64,000 bases of DNA from Roseiarcus sp963806935 (GTDB lineage: Bacteria; Pseudomonadota; Alphaproteobacteria; Rhizobiales; Beijerinckiaceae): the NCBI GenBank assembly GCA_963806935.1, contig CAWEAT010000040.1, positions 21,711 through 85,710 of the forward strand, written 5' to 3'. Below, piece by piece: positions 18,986 through 27,390 of this stretch (position 1 is the stretch's first letter; each line of letters begins with the position of its first letter). Position numbers and translations under genes: made by a program. The notes beneath the pieces are model-generated. The model worked only from the letters and a program-made list of their open reading frames with translations, made no database searches and was not told where the DNA came from.

Positions 18986-19564
18986 TCAATGGCCATAGAC
19001 GCCGATGATCGCCTGGTTGTTGCTGTCGGTCGGAATCATTTGAATCAGGAGTGAGAGGCCCGCAACGTCATAGGTGCGGGTGAGCGTGCCAGCGGCGCCC
19101 ACTGAAAAGTCGTCCAGCGCATATCCGTCAGGGAATGGAAAGGCGCCGCCGGAAAGGAGATAGAACTGGATGCTGCCTGATCCGTTGACGGTTACCGAAA
19201 ATCGAATCTTTTCGAATTGGCTGATGTCGATGGGATCGAGGGTTCTCCCGGCGGTCGGGATTCCGATGATATTTTGATTGAACGCCAGTTTCGTCCCGCC
19301 GCCGGACGCGATCAGATACATGCGCGAGACGCTCGAGTAGGGAACGTTTGGAGCGTCGATCGCGACTTCGACCGGTTTGTTCGTGGATATGGCGGCGAGG
19401 CCGACCGAGAGCATCTGGGCCTTGCTTCTCTCCGCGGCATGGAACCACTGGTTTACGAAACTTCCCCCGTTATCTGTGAGGTTGATGTAAATCACCGGGG
19501 CCGGCGTTTCCGTGCCATTGGCCGCCGGGCCGATTTCGTTCACGGTGCAGGTAAAAAAAGGCAT
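18986..19564 (-). CDS. Uncharacterised beta-rich protein (192 residues)
   Basis: The protein begins MPFFTCTVNEIGPA and has repeated short beta-strand patterns (VIYINLTDNGGSFVNQWF, VEVAIDAPN, MYLIASGG). The second half resembles a small beta-sandwich (FSVTVNGSGSIQFYLLSGG). Proteins that look like its first half occur in soil alphaproteobacteria without assigned function. The start at 19564 is set by a strong GAGGAGGAGG directly upstream; the longer frame to 19864 continues into non-family sequence. No signal peptide or transmembrane helix is present. A lectin-like role is conceivable but unsupported. Confidence 0.6.
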   Translation of the reverse strand: MPFFTCTVNEIGPAANGTETPAPVIYINLTDNGGSFVNQWFHAAERSKAQMLSVGLAAISTNKPVEVAIDAPNVPYSSVSRMYLIASGGGTKLAFNQNIIGIPTAGRTLDPIDISQFEKIRFSVTVNGSGSIQFYLLSGGAFPFPDGYALDDFSVGAAGTLTRTYDVAGLSLLIQMIPTDSNNQAIIGVYGH

Positions 19565-20004
19565 CTCCTCCTCCTCTCGTGTTTCAAAGCTCGTTTGAGT
19601 GCGCCTCTCGCGCTTTGGGACAATACCGAAACTGTCCGAAACGCGCTGTGACTGAAGGCACAGCGTCCCCTCCGCCCTCGATCTGGCGTGGCGGCTTCGG
19701 CGCAAGTCCCGATCTCGACTTGTGAGAATTTGCGGCTGCATCCTCGCGCGGCGCCAGGTCATCCAGGCGTCAGGTGAGGAAATGCGGAAGCTTCCGATAG
19801 GCCGGTTATTGGACAACTTCGGGCAGCTAATCGCTGAATACTCGTGTCTGAGGGCGTGCTTCATCAGGGCAACTATTCAGCATGATGATCTAGGCAATTT
19901 ATTTACCTTGCAACGCCCCTGCTTGTCGTGGTCGTCTTGCCTCAGCCCATGCAGGAGGCGTTGGCCCGCTCGCCCAACGAGACCGCCGCTCAGGGGAGGA
20001 TGAC
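19565..20004. other. AT-richer intergenic region
   Basis: These 440 bases lie between divergent genes at 19564 and 20005 and are visibly lower in G+C around 19780-19920. A 93-codon frame (19722-20003) crosses the region but lacks a ribosome binding site and ends in arginine/proline-rich sequence, so it is not called. The stretch probably holds the promoters of both flanking genes. Confidence 0.4.
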
Positions 20005-20823
20005 ATGGAGCTTCGTGAGAACAGGACGGAGCTTGAACGACTGCTTGGCGACGTCTGGGATTACCAGGACGGCGGCCATGAGAAGACCCATCTGCCGAAA
20101 TGGCTCTTCGCTCTGACGCTCGTAGCTGCAGTCATGTGCACGTCTTCGCCCTCCGACATCGTCGTTCCCGTCGTGACGGCGCTCGCGCCTGCGCCCGAAA
20201 AGCTGTCGATCGATAACGTCTCGTCGCAAAACGTCGCCGAAGACCTCGACTACCGCATCGCCCGCCACGCTGATTCCGCGGCCGGCTGGCGCGCGTTTCT
20301 CGCGGCTCATCCCGACGGGCCGCATGCGCAGGCCGCGCGGGCCGAGATCGACCACCCGCAGCCGGCGTCTTCGCCGCAGCCGGACCGGTCCCAGGAGCCG
20401 ACGCAGATGGCGGACGACGCGGCGCAGGAGACGGCGCCGCCCTCGCCGTCGCCGGTCATGGTCGAGGAGCCAGCGCCGCCGGCCCCGCCGGTTGAGGTCG
20501 CGGAGCAATCCCCGCCGTCTTCTCCGGCGACGCAGCCACCCGTCGAGGCGGCGCCGTCTCCACCCGCGCCCGCGGTCATGGCCGAGGCTGAGCCCGCGCC
20601 GCCCGAGCCAGTTGCGGCCCTGGCCGACGCGCCGCTGCCGCCGTCACGACCACGCGTGATCGCGGCCGCGAAGCCATTGGAGCCGTTGGAGCCGGCGGAG
20701 CCGGCGCATCACAGCCATTGGCGCGCCGTCCATCACCACGCCGATCGGCCGAATGCCTTGACGATCCTGATCGCCCAGCTCTTCCACCGCCATGGCCAGC
20801 GCCAGGACATCGGGTGGCGTTGA
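20005..20823 (+). CDS. Proline-rich single-pass membrane protein of unknown function
   Basis: This 272-residue protein has an N-terminal cytoplasmic segment, one transmembrane helix (LPKWLFALTLVAAVMC, about 30-46), and a short alpha-helical region containing YRIARHADSAAGWRAFLAAHPDGPHAQAARAEID. A Pro/Ala/Glu-rich stalk of about 120 residues follows, then a His-rich tail (HHSHWRAVHHHADR). The helical part resembles the caspase-associated or TPR-like repeat WRAFLxxHPxG-xxAxxAR of many alphaproteobacterial proteins. The stalk could span the periplasm, as in TonB, but no TonB C-terminal domain is present. The ATG has GGAGG five bases upstream. Confidence 0.65.
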   Translation: MELRENRTELERLLGDVWDYQDGGHEKTHLPKWLFALTLVAAVMCTSSPSDIVVPVVTALAPAPEKLSIDNVSSQNVAEDLDYRIARHADSAAGWRAFLAAHPDGPHAQAARAEIDHPQPASSPQPDRSQEPTQMADDAAQETAPPSPSPVMVEEPAPPAPPVEVAEQSPPSSPATQPPVEAAPSPPAPAVMAEAEPAPPEPVAALADAPLPPSRPRVIAAAKPLEPLEPAEPAHHSHWRAVHHHADRPNALTILIAQLFHRHGQRQDIGWR

Positions 20824-20830
20824 CATAAGA

Positions 20831-23203
20831 TCACGGCTTGAGCGTCAGCTCTTCGCCGCCCGCCTGTCTGAGCTCATCCTCCGATCCCGCAATGGTAATT
20901 GACTTGACGTCGTTCCACAGCGGCGTGAGGTCGCCGTAGTGGCTGGAGAAGATGTGGCCGGATTCGCCGGTCGCGATCATGAACCGGGATTTGCCGGGAT
21001 CCTTGAGATCGTAGAGGCCGCGAAACCCGCCGCCGATCGTGCGGGCGAACGGCAGGTCCGGCGGAGCGCCGGAGCCGCCGCCGCGATCGAGGGTGTAGAA
21101 CCCGCCGCTCGAGGGGAGGCTGAGATCGCTCAGGCGGTCAAACAGCGGGATATGGGCATAGACCTGGTGGCGTAGCAGCGCCTGGTGCTCCGCGCCCCAT
21201 TCCCACTGGCTCATCGCCGACCCGTCGCGCTTGACGAGGAGTGCGAGACCGTCGTCGAGGGCGCGGCCGAGCGCCTTGCGGCAGTCCGGATCGGGCGCCC
21301 CGGGAGACCCGCACCAGGAGGGATGGTCGCGCATCAGGGAAATGAGAGTGGTCGCGGCGAACGGGCCTTTCTCCCCCATCGCGACCCCGGTTTTGTCCTC
21401 GAGCAGGATCTTGTGCAGCGCGCTCAGGAAGGCGGTGTAGATCAGCGGCTCGGGGCGGTCCTTGGCCATCACGCCGTCCCATTTCATAAGCATCGCCTGC
21501 GCCTGGCGCGCCCAGTCGGTGGCTGGCGCGATCGTGGCGATGAAGGGCTGCATCTCCTTCACGTCGAGCGACAGGTGGTCGCCCTGCATGGCGCCCGAGG
21601 TTTCGAGGCTGTGCTTTGCGATCGTATCGAAGAACTGCTGGATGCGGCGGGCGCGGAAAGTCTCCTCGTAGTCGAAACCGAAGCTCGGCTGATGATCGGG
21701 CGGGAAGTCGGCGTTGTTGGCGTTGAAGGCGAAGCCGATCTCCGGGTTGTAGAGCTGAGGCATCTGATCGAACGGGATCATGCCGGTCCAGTCGAACGCG
21801 CCCGACGCGCCGTCGACGGGGAGGGATCCGTCGCCCGACTTGCGGATCGGGACCAGGCCGGGGCTGAAGAAGCCGATGTTTCCGGCGCGGTCGGCATAGA
21901 CGAGGTTCTGGGTCGGCGTCTGGTAGAGGCGGAGCGCGTCGAGAAACTCGCCCCAGTTTCGCGCCGCGTTGACACGCAGGAAGGCTTCCGCGGTGGTGTC
22001 GCGATCGCCAAGTCCGGTGAAGGCGAGGGCGACGACCTTGCCCGGCCCGGCGACGCTGGCGGCGTCCTCGTTGATGTCGGAGAGCACCGGGCCGTGGCGG
22101 GTTGAGCGAACGGCGAGCTTGACGTCGGCTGCGCCTTTGACGTGGATCGTCTCTTCGCGGGTCTCGAACGGCCTCGGGCCGCCGGGGGTCAGATATTTCG
22201 ACGGGTCGTCCGGATCGACGGTCTCGATGAAAAGGTCCTGCACGTTCGAGTCCGCAGTCGTCAGGCCCCAGGCGATCGAATCGTTCTGGCCGAGGACGAA
22301 CACCGGGGCGCCCGGGATCATCGCGCCTTTGACCGACCCTTCCGGCGTGACGATGCGGGCGAGATACCAGAGGATCGGCGCGCTGAGGTCGAGATGGGGA
22401 TCGTTGGCGAGGATCGGCTTGCCGGTCTCGGTTCGAGACCCGGCGATCACCCATTCGTTCGAGGCGCCGCGGCCGATCCCGGTGAGCGCCCCGAGCTGAT
22501 CGTCGATGGCGTCGCGAGCCGCATGCTTGTCGCCGAGCGAGGGCAGGGTTGTGATCGGATCGCCGGGTCTGGCGGCCGGAAAGAGCCAGTTCAACTCGTC
22601 CGGCCCGAGCTTCTGCAGGAGACGGGCGCGCATCAGCTTGAGCTTGAAGTTCTGCGATAGCTGATAGGCCTCAAGCTTTGCGATTACAAGAGAATTGGCC
22701 GGTTTCCAAGGTTCTGGATGATCGCCGGCGAGGAGGAACTCGGGCGGGAGCGCGGCGCCATGGCTGTCGAGGAAGGCGTTGACGCCGTCGGCATAGGCTT
22801 GGAGGCGCTTTTGCGCCCAGGGCGAAAGGGCGGAGAAGCTCGCCTCAGCCTCGCGGTAGAAGCCGACCGTGCGAGTGAACTTGTCGACGCCGAGGAGATC
22901 GGCGCCGCGGATTTCGGCCATCCGTCCCTGACCGACCCGGCGCATGATGTCCATCTGGAACATCCGCTCGCTGGCGTGGGTGTAGCCGAGCGTCCGCGCC
23001 GCGTCGTCCATCGAGGCGGCGAAGATGTGGGGCACGCCGAAATGGTCGCGCCAGACGCGAACCTCGGCCGAAAGGCCCGGCAGCGCTTCGGTCCCGGAAT
23101 AGGCGGGCATCGCGCGATAGAAGAGGTAGCCGCCGCCGAGCGTCGCCAGGACGACCAGCCCGAGGATGAGGCTCGCCGCCCGATTGACCCATCGCCACGC
23201 CAT
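20831..23203 (-). CDS. Penicillin acylase family protein (Ntn hydrolase)
   Basis: This 790-residue enzyme is in the penicillin G acylase / AHL acylase group of N-terminal nucleophile hydrolases, which cleave amide bonds of acylated compounds. An N-terminal signal anchor (SLILGLVVLATLGGGYLFYR) sends it to the periplasm. The alpha chain follows, with HIFAASMDDAARTLGYTHASERMFQMD. The autocatalytic site is GASNEWVI, with Ser248 expected to become the N-terminal nucleophile of the beta chain. The beta chain carries ILANDPHLDLSAPILWY and RHGPVLSD. The substrate (beta-lactam, N-acyl homoserine lactone or other) cannot be told from sequence. Confidence 0.93.
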   Translation of the reverse strand: MAWRWVNRAASLILGLVVLATLGGGYLFYRAMPAYSGTEALPGLSAEVRVWRDHFGVPHIFAASMDDAARTLGYTHASERMFQMDIMRRVGQGRMAEIRGADLLGVDKFTRTVGFYREAEASFSALSPWAQKRLQAYADGVNAFLDSHGAALPPEFLLAGDHPEPWKPANSLVIAKLEAYQLSQNFKLKLMRARLLQKLGPDELNWLFPAARPGDPITTLPSLGDKHAARDAIDDQLGALTGIGRGASNEWVIAGSRTETGKPILANDPHLDLSAPILWYLARIVTPEGSVKGAMIPGAPVFVLGQNDSIAWGLTTADSNVQDLFIETVDPDDPSKYLTPGGPRPFETREETIHVKGAADVKLAVRSTRHGPVLSDINEDAASVAGPGKVVALAFTGLGDRDTTAEAFLRVNAARNWGEFLDALRLYQTPTQNLVYADRAGNIGFFSPGLVPIRKSGDGSLPVDGASGAFDWTGMIPFDQMPQLYNPEIGFAFNANNADFPPDHQPSFGFDYEETFRARRIQQFFDTIAKHSLETSGAMQGDHLSLDVKEMQPFIATIAPATDWARQAQAMLMKWDGVMAKDRPEPLIYTAFLSALHKILLEDKTGVAMGEKGPFAATTLISLMRDHPSWCGSPGAPDPDCRKALGRALDDGLALLVKRDGSAMSQWEWGAEHQALLRHQVYAHIPLFDRLSDLSLPSSGGFYTLDRGGGSGAPPDLPFARTIGGGFRGLYDLKDPGKSRFMIATGESGHIFSSHYGDLTPLWNDVKSITIAGSEDELRQAGGEELTLKP

Positions 23204-23242
23204 TTTGCCTCCCCCGGCCGATCATCGCACGCTTCCCGCCGC

Positions 23243-23356
23243 CAGCCTGGATACCCGCTTTCGCGGGTATGACAGAGTCCGTCTTGTCATTCCCGCGCAC
23301 GCGGCAATCCAGAGGCCGCCGCCGCCCAGCCTAGATACAGGCCTTGCGGGTATGAC
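23243..23356. repeat. Tandem palindromic intergenic repeats (REP-like)
   Basis: There are two units here. The first (23243-23273) is a hairpin with arms ATACCCGC/GCGGGTAT. The second (23286-23356) starts GTCATTCCCGCGCACGCGG and ends GCGGGTATGAC, with an internal CCAG/CTAGA motif. The same family appears once more at 61671-61741. They lie between the penicillin acylase start and the exonuclease III stop. These are common in Hyphomicrobiales and probably non-autonomous. Confidence 0.8.
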
Positions 23357-23390
23357 AGGGCGCCGGCCTGACATAGCGCAGAGCGCCCAA

Positions 23391-24197
23391 TCAGAGCGCC
23401 AATTCCGCCATTACCGGCGCGTGGTCGGAGGGACGCGTCCAGCCGCGGGCGTCGCGCAGGACGCGCATCGACTTGACCGAGTTGGCGAGGTCGGGGCTCA
23501 CCCAGATGTGGTCGAGGCGCCGCCCCTTGTTGGTCTTCGACCAGTCGAACGCGCGATAGCTCCACCAAGTGTAGAGCTTCTGATCGTCGGGCACGAATTT
23601 GCGCAAGGCGTCGACCCAGGGGCCGGCGGCCTGGGCGCGGTTCAGTTTATCGACTTCGATCGGGGTGTGGCTGACCACGCTCAAGAGCGCCTTGTGGCTC
23701 CAGACGTCGTGTTCGAGCGGGGCGATGTTGAGATCGCCGACCAGGATCGCGCGCCGCGCCGCCGGCCGCTCGTCCCTCGCCCAATCGGCCATCTCGTCGA
23801 CGAAGGCGAGTTTATGGGCGAATTTGACGTTGATCTCCGGGTCGGGCTCGTCGCCGCCCGCGGGCACGTAGAAATTATGCAGCTCGAGCCCGTGCGCCTC
23901 GTCGCCGAGGACGACGTGCAGGTGGCGCGCATCACCCTTGGCGCAAAAGTCGCGCTTCGCCGACGCTGCGAACGGGACGCGGGAGACCATCGCGACGCCG
24001 TGATAGCCCTTCTGGCCGTTGATCGCGATATGCGGATACCCGGCGTCCCGGAACGCGGCGAACGGGAAATTGGCGTCCGGGCATTTCGTCTCCTGCAGGC
24101 ACAGGACATCCGGCCGATGCTCGGCGAGGTAGCGGGTGATGAGGTCGATGCGCAGACGAACCGAGTTGATGTTCCAGGTGGCGACGGAAAACGTCAT
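23391..24197 (-). CDS. xthA: Exodeoxyribonuclease III
   Basis: This 268-residue member of the AP endonuclease / exonuclease III family acts in base excision repair, with 3'-exonuclease and AP-site cleavage. It starts MTFSVATWNINSVRLR and has the metal-binding glutamate in VLCLQETKCPD, the active-site GDLNIAP near residue 153, RRLDHIWVS near 230 and the terminal SDHAPVMAEL. The ATG at 24197 follows GGAG; the longer frame is unsupported. It lies downstream of the LolA-like gene on the same strand, separated by 88 bases. Confidence 0.96.
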   Translation of the reverse strand: MTFSVATWNINSVRLRIDLITRYLAEHRPDVLCLQETKCPDANFPFAAFRDAGYPHIAINGQKGYHGVAMVSRVPFAASAKRDFCAKGDARHLHVVLGDEAHGLELHNFYVPAGGDEPDPEINVKFAHKLAFVDEMADWARDERPAARRAILVGDLNIAPLEHDVWSHKALLSVVSHTPIEVDKLNRAQAAGPWVDALRKFVPDDQKLYTWWSYRAFDWSKTNKGRRLDHIWVSPDLANSVKSMRVLRDARGWTRPSDHAPVMAELAL

Positions 24198-24285
24198 GCG
24201 CGGCTCCAGGCGGACAAGGCCAGATGCACGACCCGCGCCGGGCGGCGCAAGGCGCCCGCGCCAATTGCCCACAAGCCGCGCATCG

Positions 24286-24969
24286 TCACTTGCGGCGGTT
24301 GCCCGGCTGGTTGGCCGGCAGTTCGTCGATATGGAACAGCGCCGGATCCGGCTTCGTGGTCAGATCGATATTGGACAGGGTGACGACTGTCTGGAAGCCC
24401 TGGGCGTCGACCACCGTCCATTGCCTCAGCGCATAGGTCGAGGCGTCGAAAACGAGCGTCAGATGCGCCGTGCCGCCGAGCGCCGCCTTGTCCTCGATCT
24501 CGATGGTGACCGCATTGCCCTCCTGCGCGACGCTAAGGACCCGGGTGTCGCGGGCGAGGTCGATGTGATCGGCGAGCAGGAACTTGAGCGGCGTCTGGCT
24601 GATGAAATATTCGTCCTGGGTGTCGAGCTTGCGGTCGATGACGGCGAGGCTGCGGCCGTCGGCGACGACCTCGAATCGCGGCCCTGCGAATCGAATCCGC
24701 CCCGGGCGCACAAGGCTCAGCGTCCCCTCCGACCGCCGTCCGTCCGGCCCGATCTGAACGAAGTCGGCGGTTAGGACCCGCGCGGCGTCGAGCCAGGCGT
24801 TGGCGCGCGCCACCGCTTCGGTCGCGGGCATCGGCGCCGCGGACTTTGCCGATCTGGGCGGCTTTACCGACGCTCTCAGGTCGAGCGGCGCCTGCTGGGC
24901 CAAAACGGCGCCGGCCGCGAGTAGGGCGGGTACGACGCCAAGCGCTAGCCATCGGAAGCGGTTCGCCAC
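24286..24969 (-). CDS. lolA: LolA-like outer membrane lipoprotein carrier protein
   Basis: This periplasmic chaperone-like protein of about 227 residues has a signal peptide (ALGVVPALLAAGAVLAQQ). The LolA half-barrel follows: LTADFVQIGPDGRRSEGTLSLVRPGRIRFA and SLAVIDRKLDTQDEYFISQTPLKFLL, then LRQWTVVDAQGFQTVVTLSNI. LolA ferries lipoproteins from LolCDE to the outer membrane. The GTG at 24969 is chosen because AAGGA lies upstream and it gives a proper signal peptide; the open frame runs much further as aminotransferase shadow. Transcription could continue into xthA, as in other alphaproteobacteria. Confidence 0.88.
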   Translation of the reverse strand: MANRFRWLALGVVPALLAAGAVLAQQAPLDLRASVKPPRSAKSAAPMPATEAVARANAWLDAARVLTADFVQIGPDGRRSEGTLSLVRPGRIRFAGPRFEVVADGRSLAVIDRKLDTQDEYFISQTPLKFLLADHIDLARDTRVLSVAQEGNAVTIEIEDKAALGGTAHLTLVFDASTYALRQWTVVDAQGFQTVVTLSNIDLTTKPDPALFHIDELPANQPGNRRK

Positions 24970-25115
24970 GAATGTCCAATCCTTGTCGTTACGTCGAGGG
25001 CGCGAATTGGCGATCGGCCCGGCGGGATAATGGGAAATATCCCGCCGCGACGGAAGCGGGTGGCTTTCCGGAACCACTGCGCTCTTTCTATGGCGGGCGC
25101 GCGGCCTTCGCGCGG

Positions 25116-26447
25116 CTATGTCAGGCCGGCGAGAGCAGCCTCGAGCGCGTCGCCGAGGCGCTTGACGATCATGTCGATCTCCGACGGCTTGACGATGAAG
25201 GGCGGCGCCAGAAGGACGTGGTCGCCTTCGACGCCGTCGACAGTCCCGCCCATCGGATAGACCATGAGGCCGCGCGCCATCGCCTCGCGCTTGACGCGGG
25301 CGTGCAGTTTCAGCCCCGGATCGAATGGCCGCTTGCTCGCGCGGTCGCTGACCAGTTCGAGCGCGCGGAAGAGCCCGCGCCCGCGGATGTCGCCGACGAA
25401 CGGGTGCTGGCCGAAGCGCTCCGCGAGGCGCCGCTCGAGCCTTGCGCCCATTTCGTTCACGTTGGCGAGGAGCCGATCCCGCCGGATGACGTCCTGCACC
25501 GCAAACGCCGCCGCCGCCGCCATCGGATGGCCCATGTAGGTGTGGCCGTGCTGGAACCCGCCTGAGCCGTTGGCGAACGCATCGAAAATGCGCTCCGACA
25601 GCATGACCGCGCCGATCGGCTGGTAGCCGCCGCCCAGGCCCTTGGCGAGGGCCATGAGGTCGGGCGCGACGCCCTCCTGCTCGCAGGCGTGCAGCGTTCC
25701 GGTTCGCCCCATGCCGCACATCACCTCGTCGAGAATGAGCAGCACGCCGTAGCGGTCGCAAATCGCCCGGATGCGCTTGAAATAGTCGCCGACCGGCGGG
25801 ACCGCGCCCAGGGTCGCGCCGACCACGGTCTCGGCGACGAAGGCGATGACGCTGTCGGCGCCGACTTCGATGATCTTGTCCTCGAGCGCCTGGGCGGCTC
25901 TGGCCGCATAGTCCGCGTCGCTCTCACCCTCCCGCTGCAGCCGGTAGGCGTAGCAGGGGTCGATGTGGTGAGTCCGGATCAGAAGGGGCTCGAATTGCGC
26001 GCGCCGCCAGGCGTTGCCGCCGACAGCGAGCGCGCCGAGCGTATTGCCGTGATAGCTCTGCCGTCGTGCGATGACGTGGCGGCGCTGAGGCTCGCCGACC
26101 TCGACGAAAAACTGGCGCGCCATTTTGAGCGCGGCCTCTATCGCCTCCGAACCGCCGCTAACCAGATAGACGTGGCTCAGGCCCGCCGGAGCGTCCTCGA
26201 TCAGGCGATCGGCGAGGCGTTCGGCGGCCACGGTGGTGAAGAAGGCGGTATGCGAATAGGCGAGGGCGTCGAGTTGTTTATGCATGGCCGCGAGCACGTC
26301 CGGGTGCCCATGGCCAAGGCAAGAGACGGCCGCGCCGCCCGACGCGTCGATGTACCGGCGCCCGTCAGCGTCAAAAATCTCGATCCCCGAGCCGAAAACC
26401 GCCACCGGCATGTTTATTGTTGCAGTGCGGTGCAGTATATTTGTCAT
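25116..26447 (-). CDS. Class III pyridoxal-phosphate aminotransferase
   Basis: This 443-residue fold-type I aminotransferase is of the omega-amino acid / 2,4-diaminobutyrate-like subgroup. It has YIDASGGAAVSCLGHGHPDV near residue 35, the PLP phosphate-binding SGGSEAIEAALK, the aspartate that contacts the PLP ring nitrogen in LILDEVMCGMGRTG, and the Schiff-base Lys near residue 269 in ALAKGLGGGYQP. The amine substrate is not defined. It starts only 11 bases from the divergent beta-keto acid cleavage enzyme gene, suggesting joint control and a shared catabolic route for an amino acid or its keto derivative. Confidence 0.92.
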   Translation of the reverse strand: MTNILHRTATINMPVAVFGSGIEIFDADGRRYIDASGGAAVSCLGHGHPDVLAAMHKQLDALAYSHTAFFTTVAAERLADRLIEDAPAGLSHVYLVSGGSEAIEAALKMARQFFVEVGEPQRRHVIARRQSYHGNTLGALAVGGNAWRRAQFEPLLIRTHHIDPCYAYRLQREGESDADYAARAAQALEDKIIEVGADSVIAFVAETVVGATLGAVPPVGDYFKRIRAICDRYGVLLILDEVMCGMGRTGTLHACEQEGVAPDLMALAKGLGGGYQPIGAVMLSERIFDAFANGSGGFQHGHTYMGHPMAAAAAFAVQDVIRRDRLLANVNEMGARLERRLAERFGQHPFVGDIRGRGLFRALELVSDRASKRPFDPGLKLHARVKREAMARGLMVYPMGGTVDGVEGDHVLLAPPFIVKPSEIDMIVKRLGDALEAALAGLT

Positions 26448-26458
26448 GGGGGTGTACG

Positions 26459-27376
26459 ATGACTGATCTCAGAGATGGGCCTTTGGCCCAGTCTAGCCGC
26501 GCCCGGCCGGCGCCGGAAAGTCGGAAAGCCTTTGCCGGGGCGGAGGCGCGAGGACAGGTCGTGTTGGCGGTTGCGCCCAATGGCGGGCGAAAGACCAAGG
26601 CCGACCATCCGGCGTTGCCGCTCAGCCCCGACGAACTCGCCCGCACGGCCGCCGAATGCCTCGATCGCGGCGCCTCGATGATCCATCTGCATGTGCGCGA
26701 TGGGGGCGGCGGGCACTGCCTCGACCCGGACGCCTATCGCGCCGCGATCGCGCGCATTTGCCGGGAAGTCGGCGATCGGCTCGTCATTCAGATCACGAGC
26801 GAATCGCTCGGCCTTTTCACTCCGAGCGAGCAGAAGGCGGCAGTGCTCGAAGCCAACCCCGAGGCGGTGTCGCTGGCGCTGCGCGAGTTCGCGCCCGAGC
26901 CATCGGACGAGCGGGACTTCGGCCTGTTCCTCGGCAGGCTCAAGCAGATGCGGATCTGGCCGCAGATCATCCTCTATCATCCCGACGAGGCGCAACGACT
27001 CGGGGCGATGCGGAAGCAGGGGCTGATCCCGTTCGACAAGCTTTCCGTCCTCTACGTGCTCGGGCGCTTCGCGATCACCCGCACCGCGATCCCGCGCGAT
27101 CTTCTGCCGTTCGTGGCGCCTGACATGCCTCGGTTCGAATTGTGGAGCGTGTGCGCCTTCGGTCGCCGCGAGGCCGCCTGCGTGACCGCCGGCGCGCTGC
27201 TCGGCGGCCATGCGCGAGTCGGTTTCGAGAACAACTTTACGCTCCCCGACGGCGCCCGCGCCGCCTCCAACGCGGAATTGGTCGGCGTGGCCGTGGGCGC
27301 GCTCGGGGCGGTCGGGCTTCAGACCCAGACGGCGGAGGGCTTGAGGCAGGAGATCGCGGTGGCGTTGGGGCGGTAA
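26459..27376 (+). CDS. Beta-keto acid cleavage enzyme (BKACE, DUF849 family)
   Basis: This TIM-barrel zinc enzyme of the BKACE family cleaves a beta-keto acid with acetyl-CoA, giving acetoacetate and an acyl-CoA; the founding member is 3-keto-5-aminohexanoate cleavage enzyme. Family elements include VAPNGGRKTKADHPALPLSPDELA, the metal-binding MIHLHVRD and the later WSVCAFGRREA. The ATG at 26459 adds about 34 poorly conserved residues. A GTG at 26561 preceded by AGGA would start at MLAVAPNGG, so the true start is uncertain. It pairs with the divergent aminotransferase. Confidence 0.85.
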   Translation: MTDLRDGPLAQSSRARPAPESRKAFAGAEARGQVVLAVAPNGGRKTKADHPALPLSPDELARTAAECLDRGASMIHLHVRDGGGGHCLDPDAYRAAIARICREVGDRLVIQITSESLGLFTPSEQKAAVLEANPEAVSLALREFAPEPSDERDFGLFLGRLKQMRIWPQIILYHPDEAQRLGAMRKQGLIPFDKLSVLYVLGRFAITRTAIPRDLLPFVAPDMPRFELWSVCAFGRREAACVTAGALLGGHARVGFENNFTLPDGARAASNAELVGVAVGALGAVGLQTQTAEGLRQEIAVALGR

Positions 27377-27390
27377 GGGGACGACGAGCC

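Noticed and set aside
19722..20003. A 93-codon plus-strand frame before the proline-rich protein
   Set aside because: No ribosome binding site, no conserved pattern, and the C-terminal half is Arg/Pro-rich.
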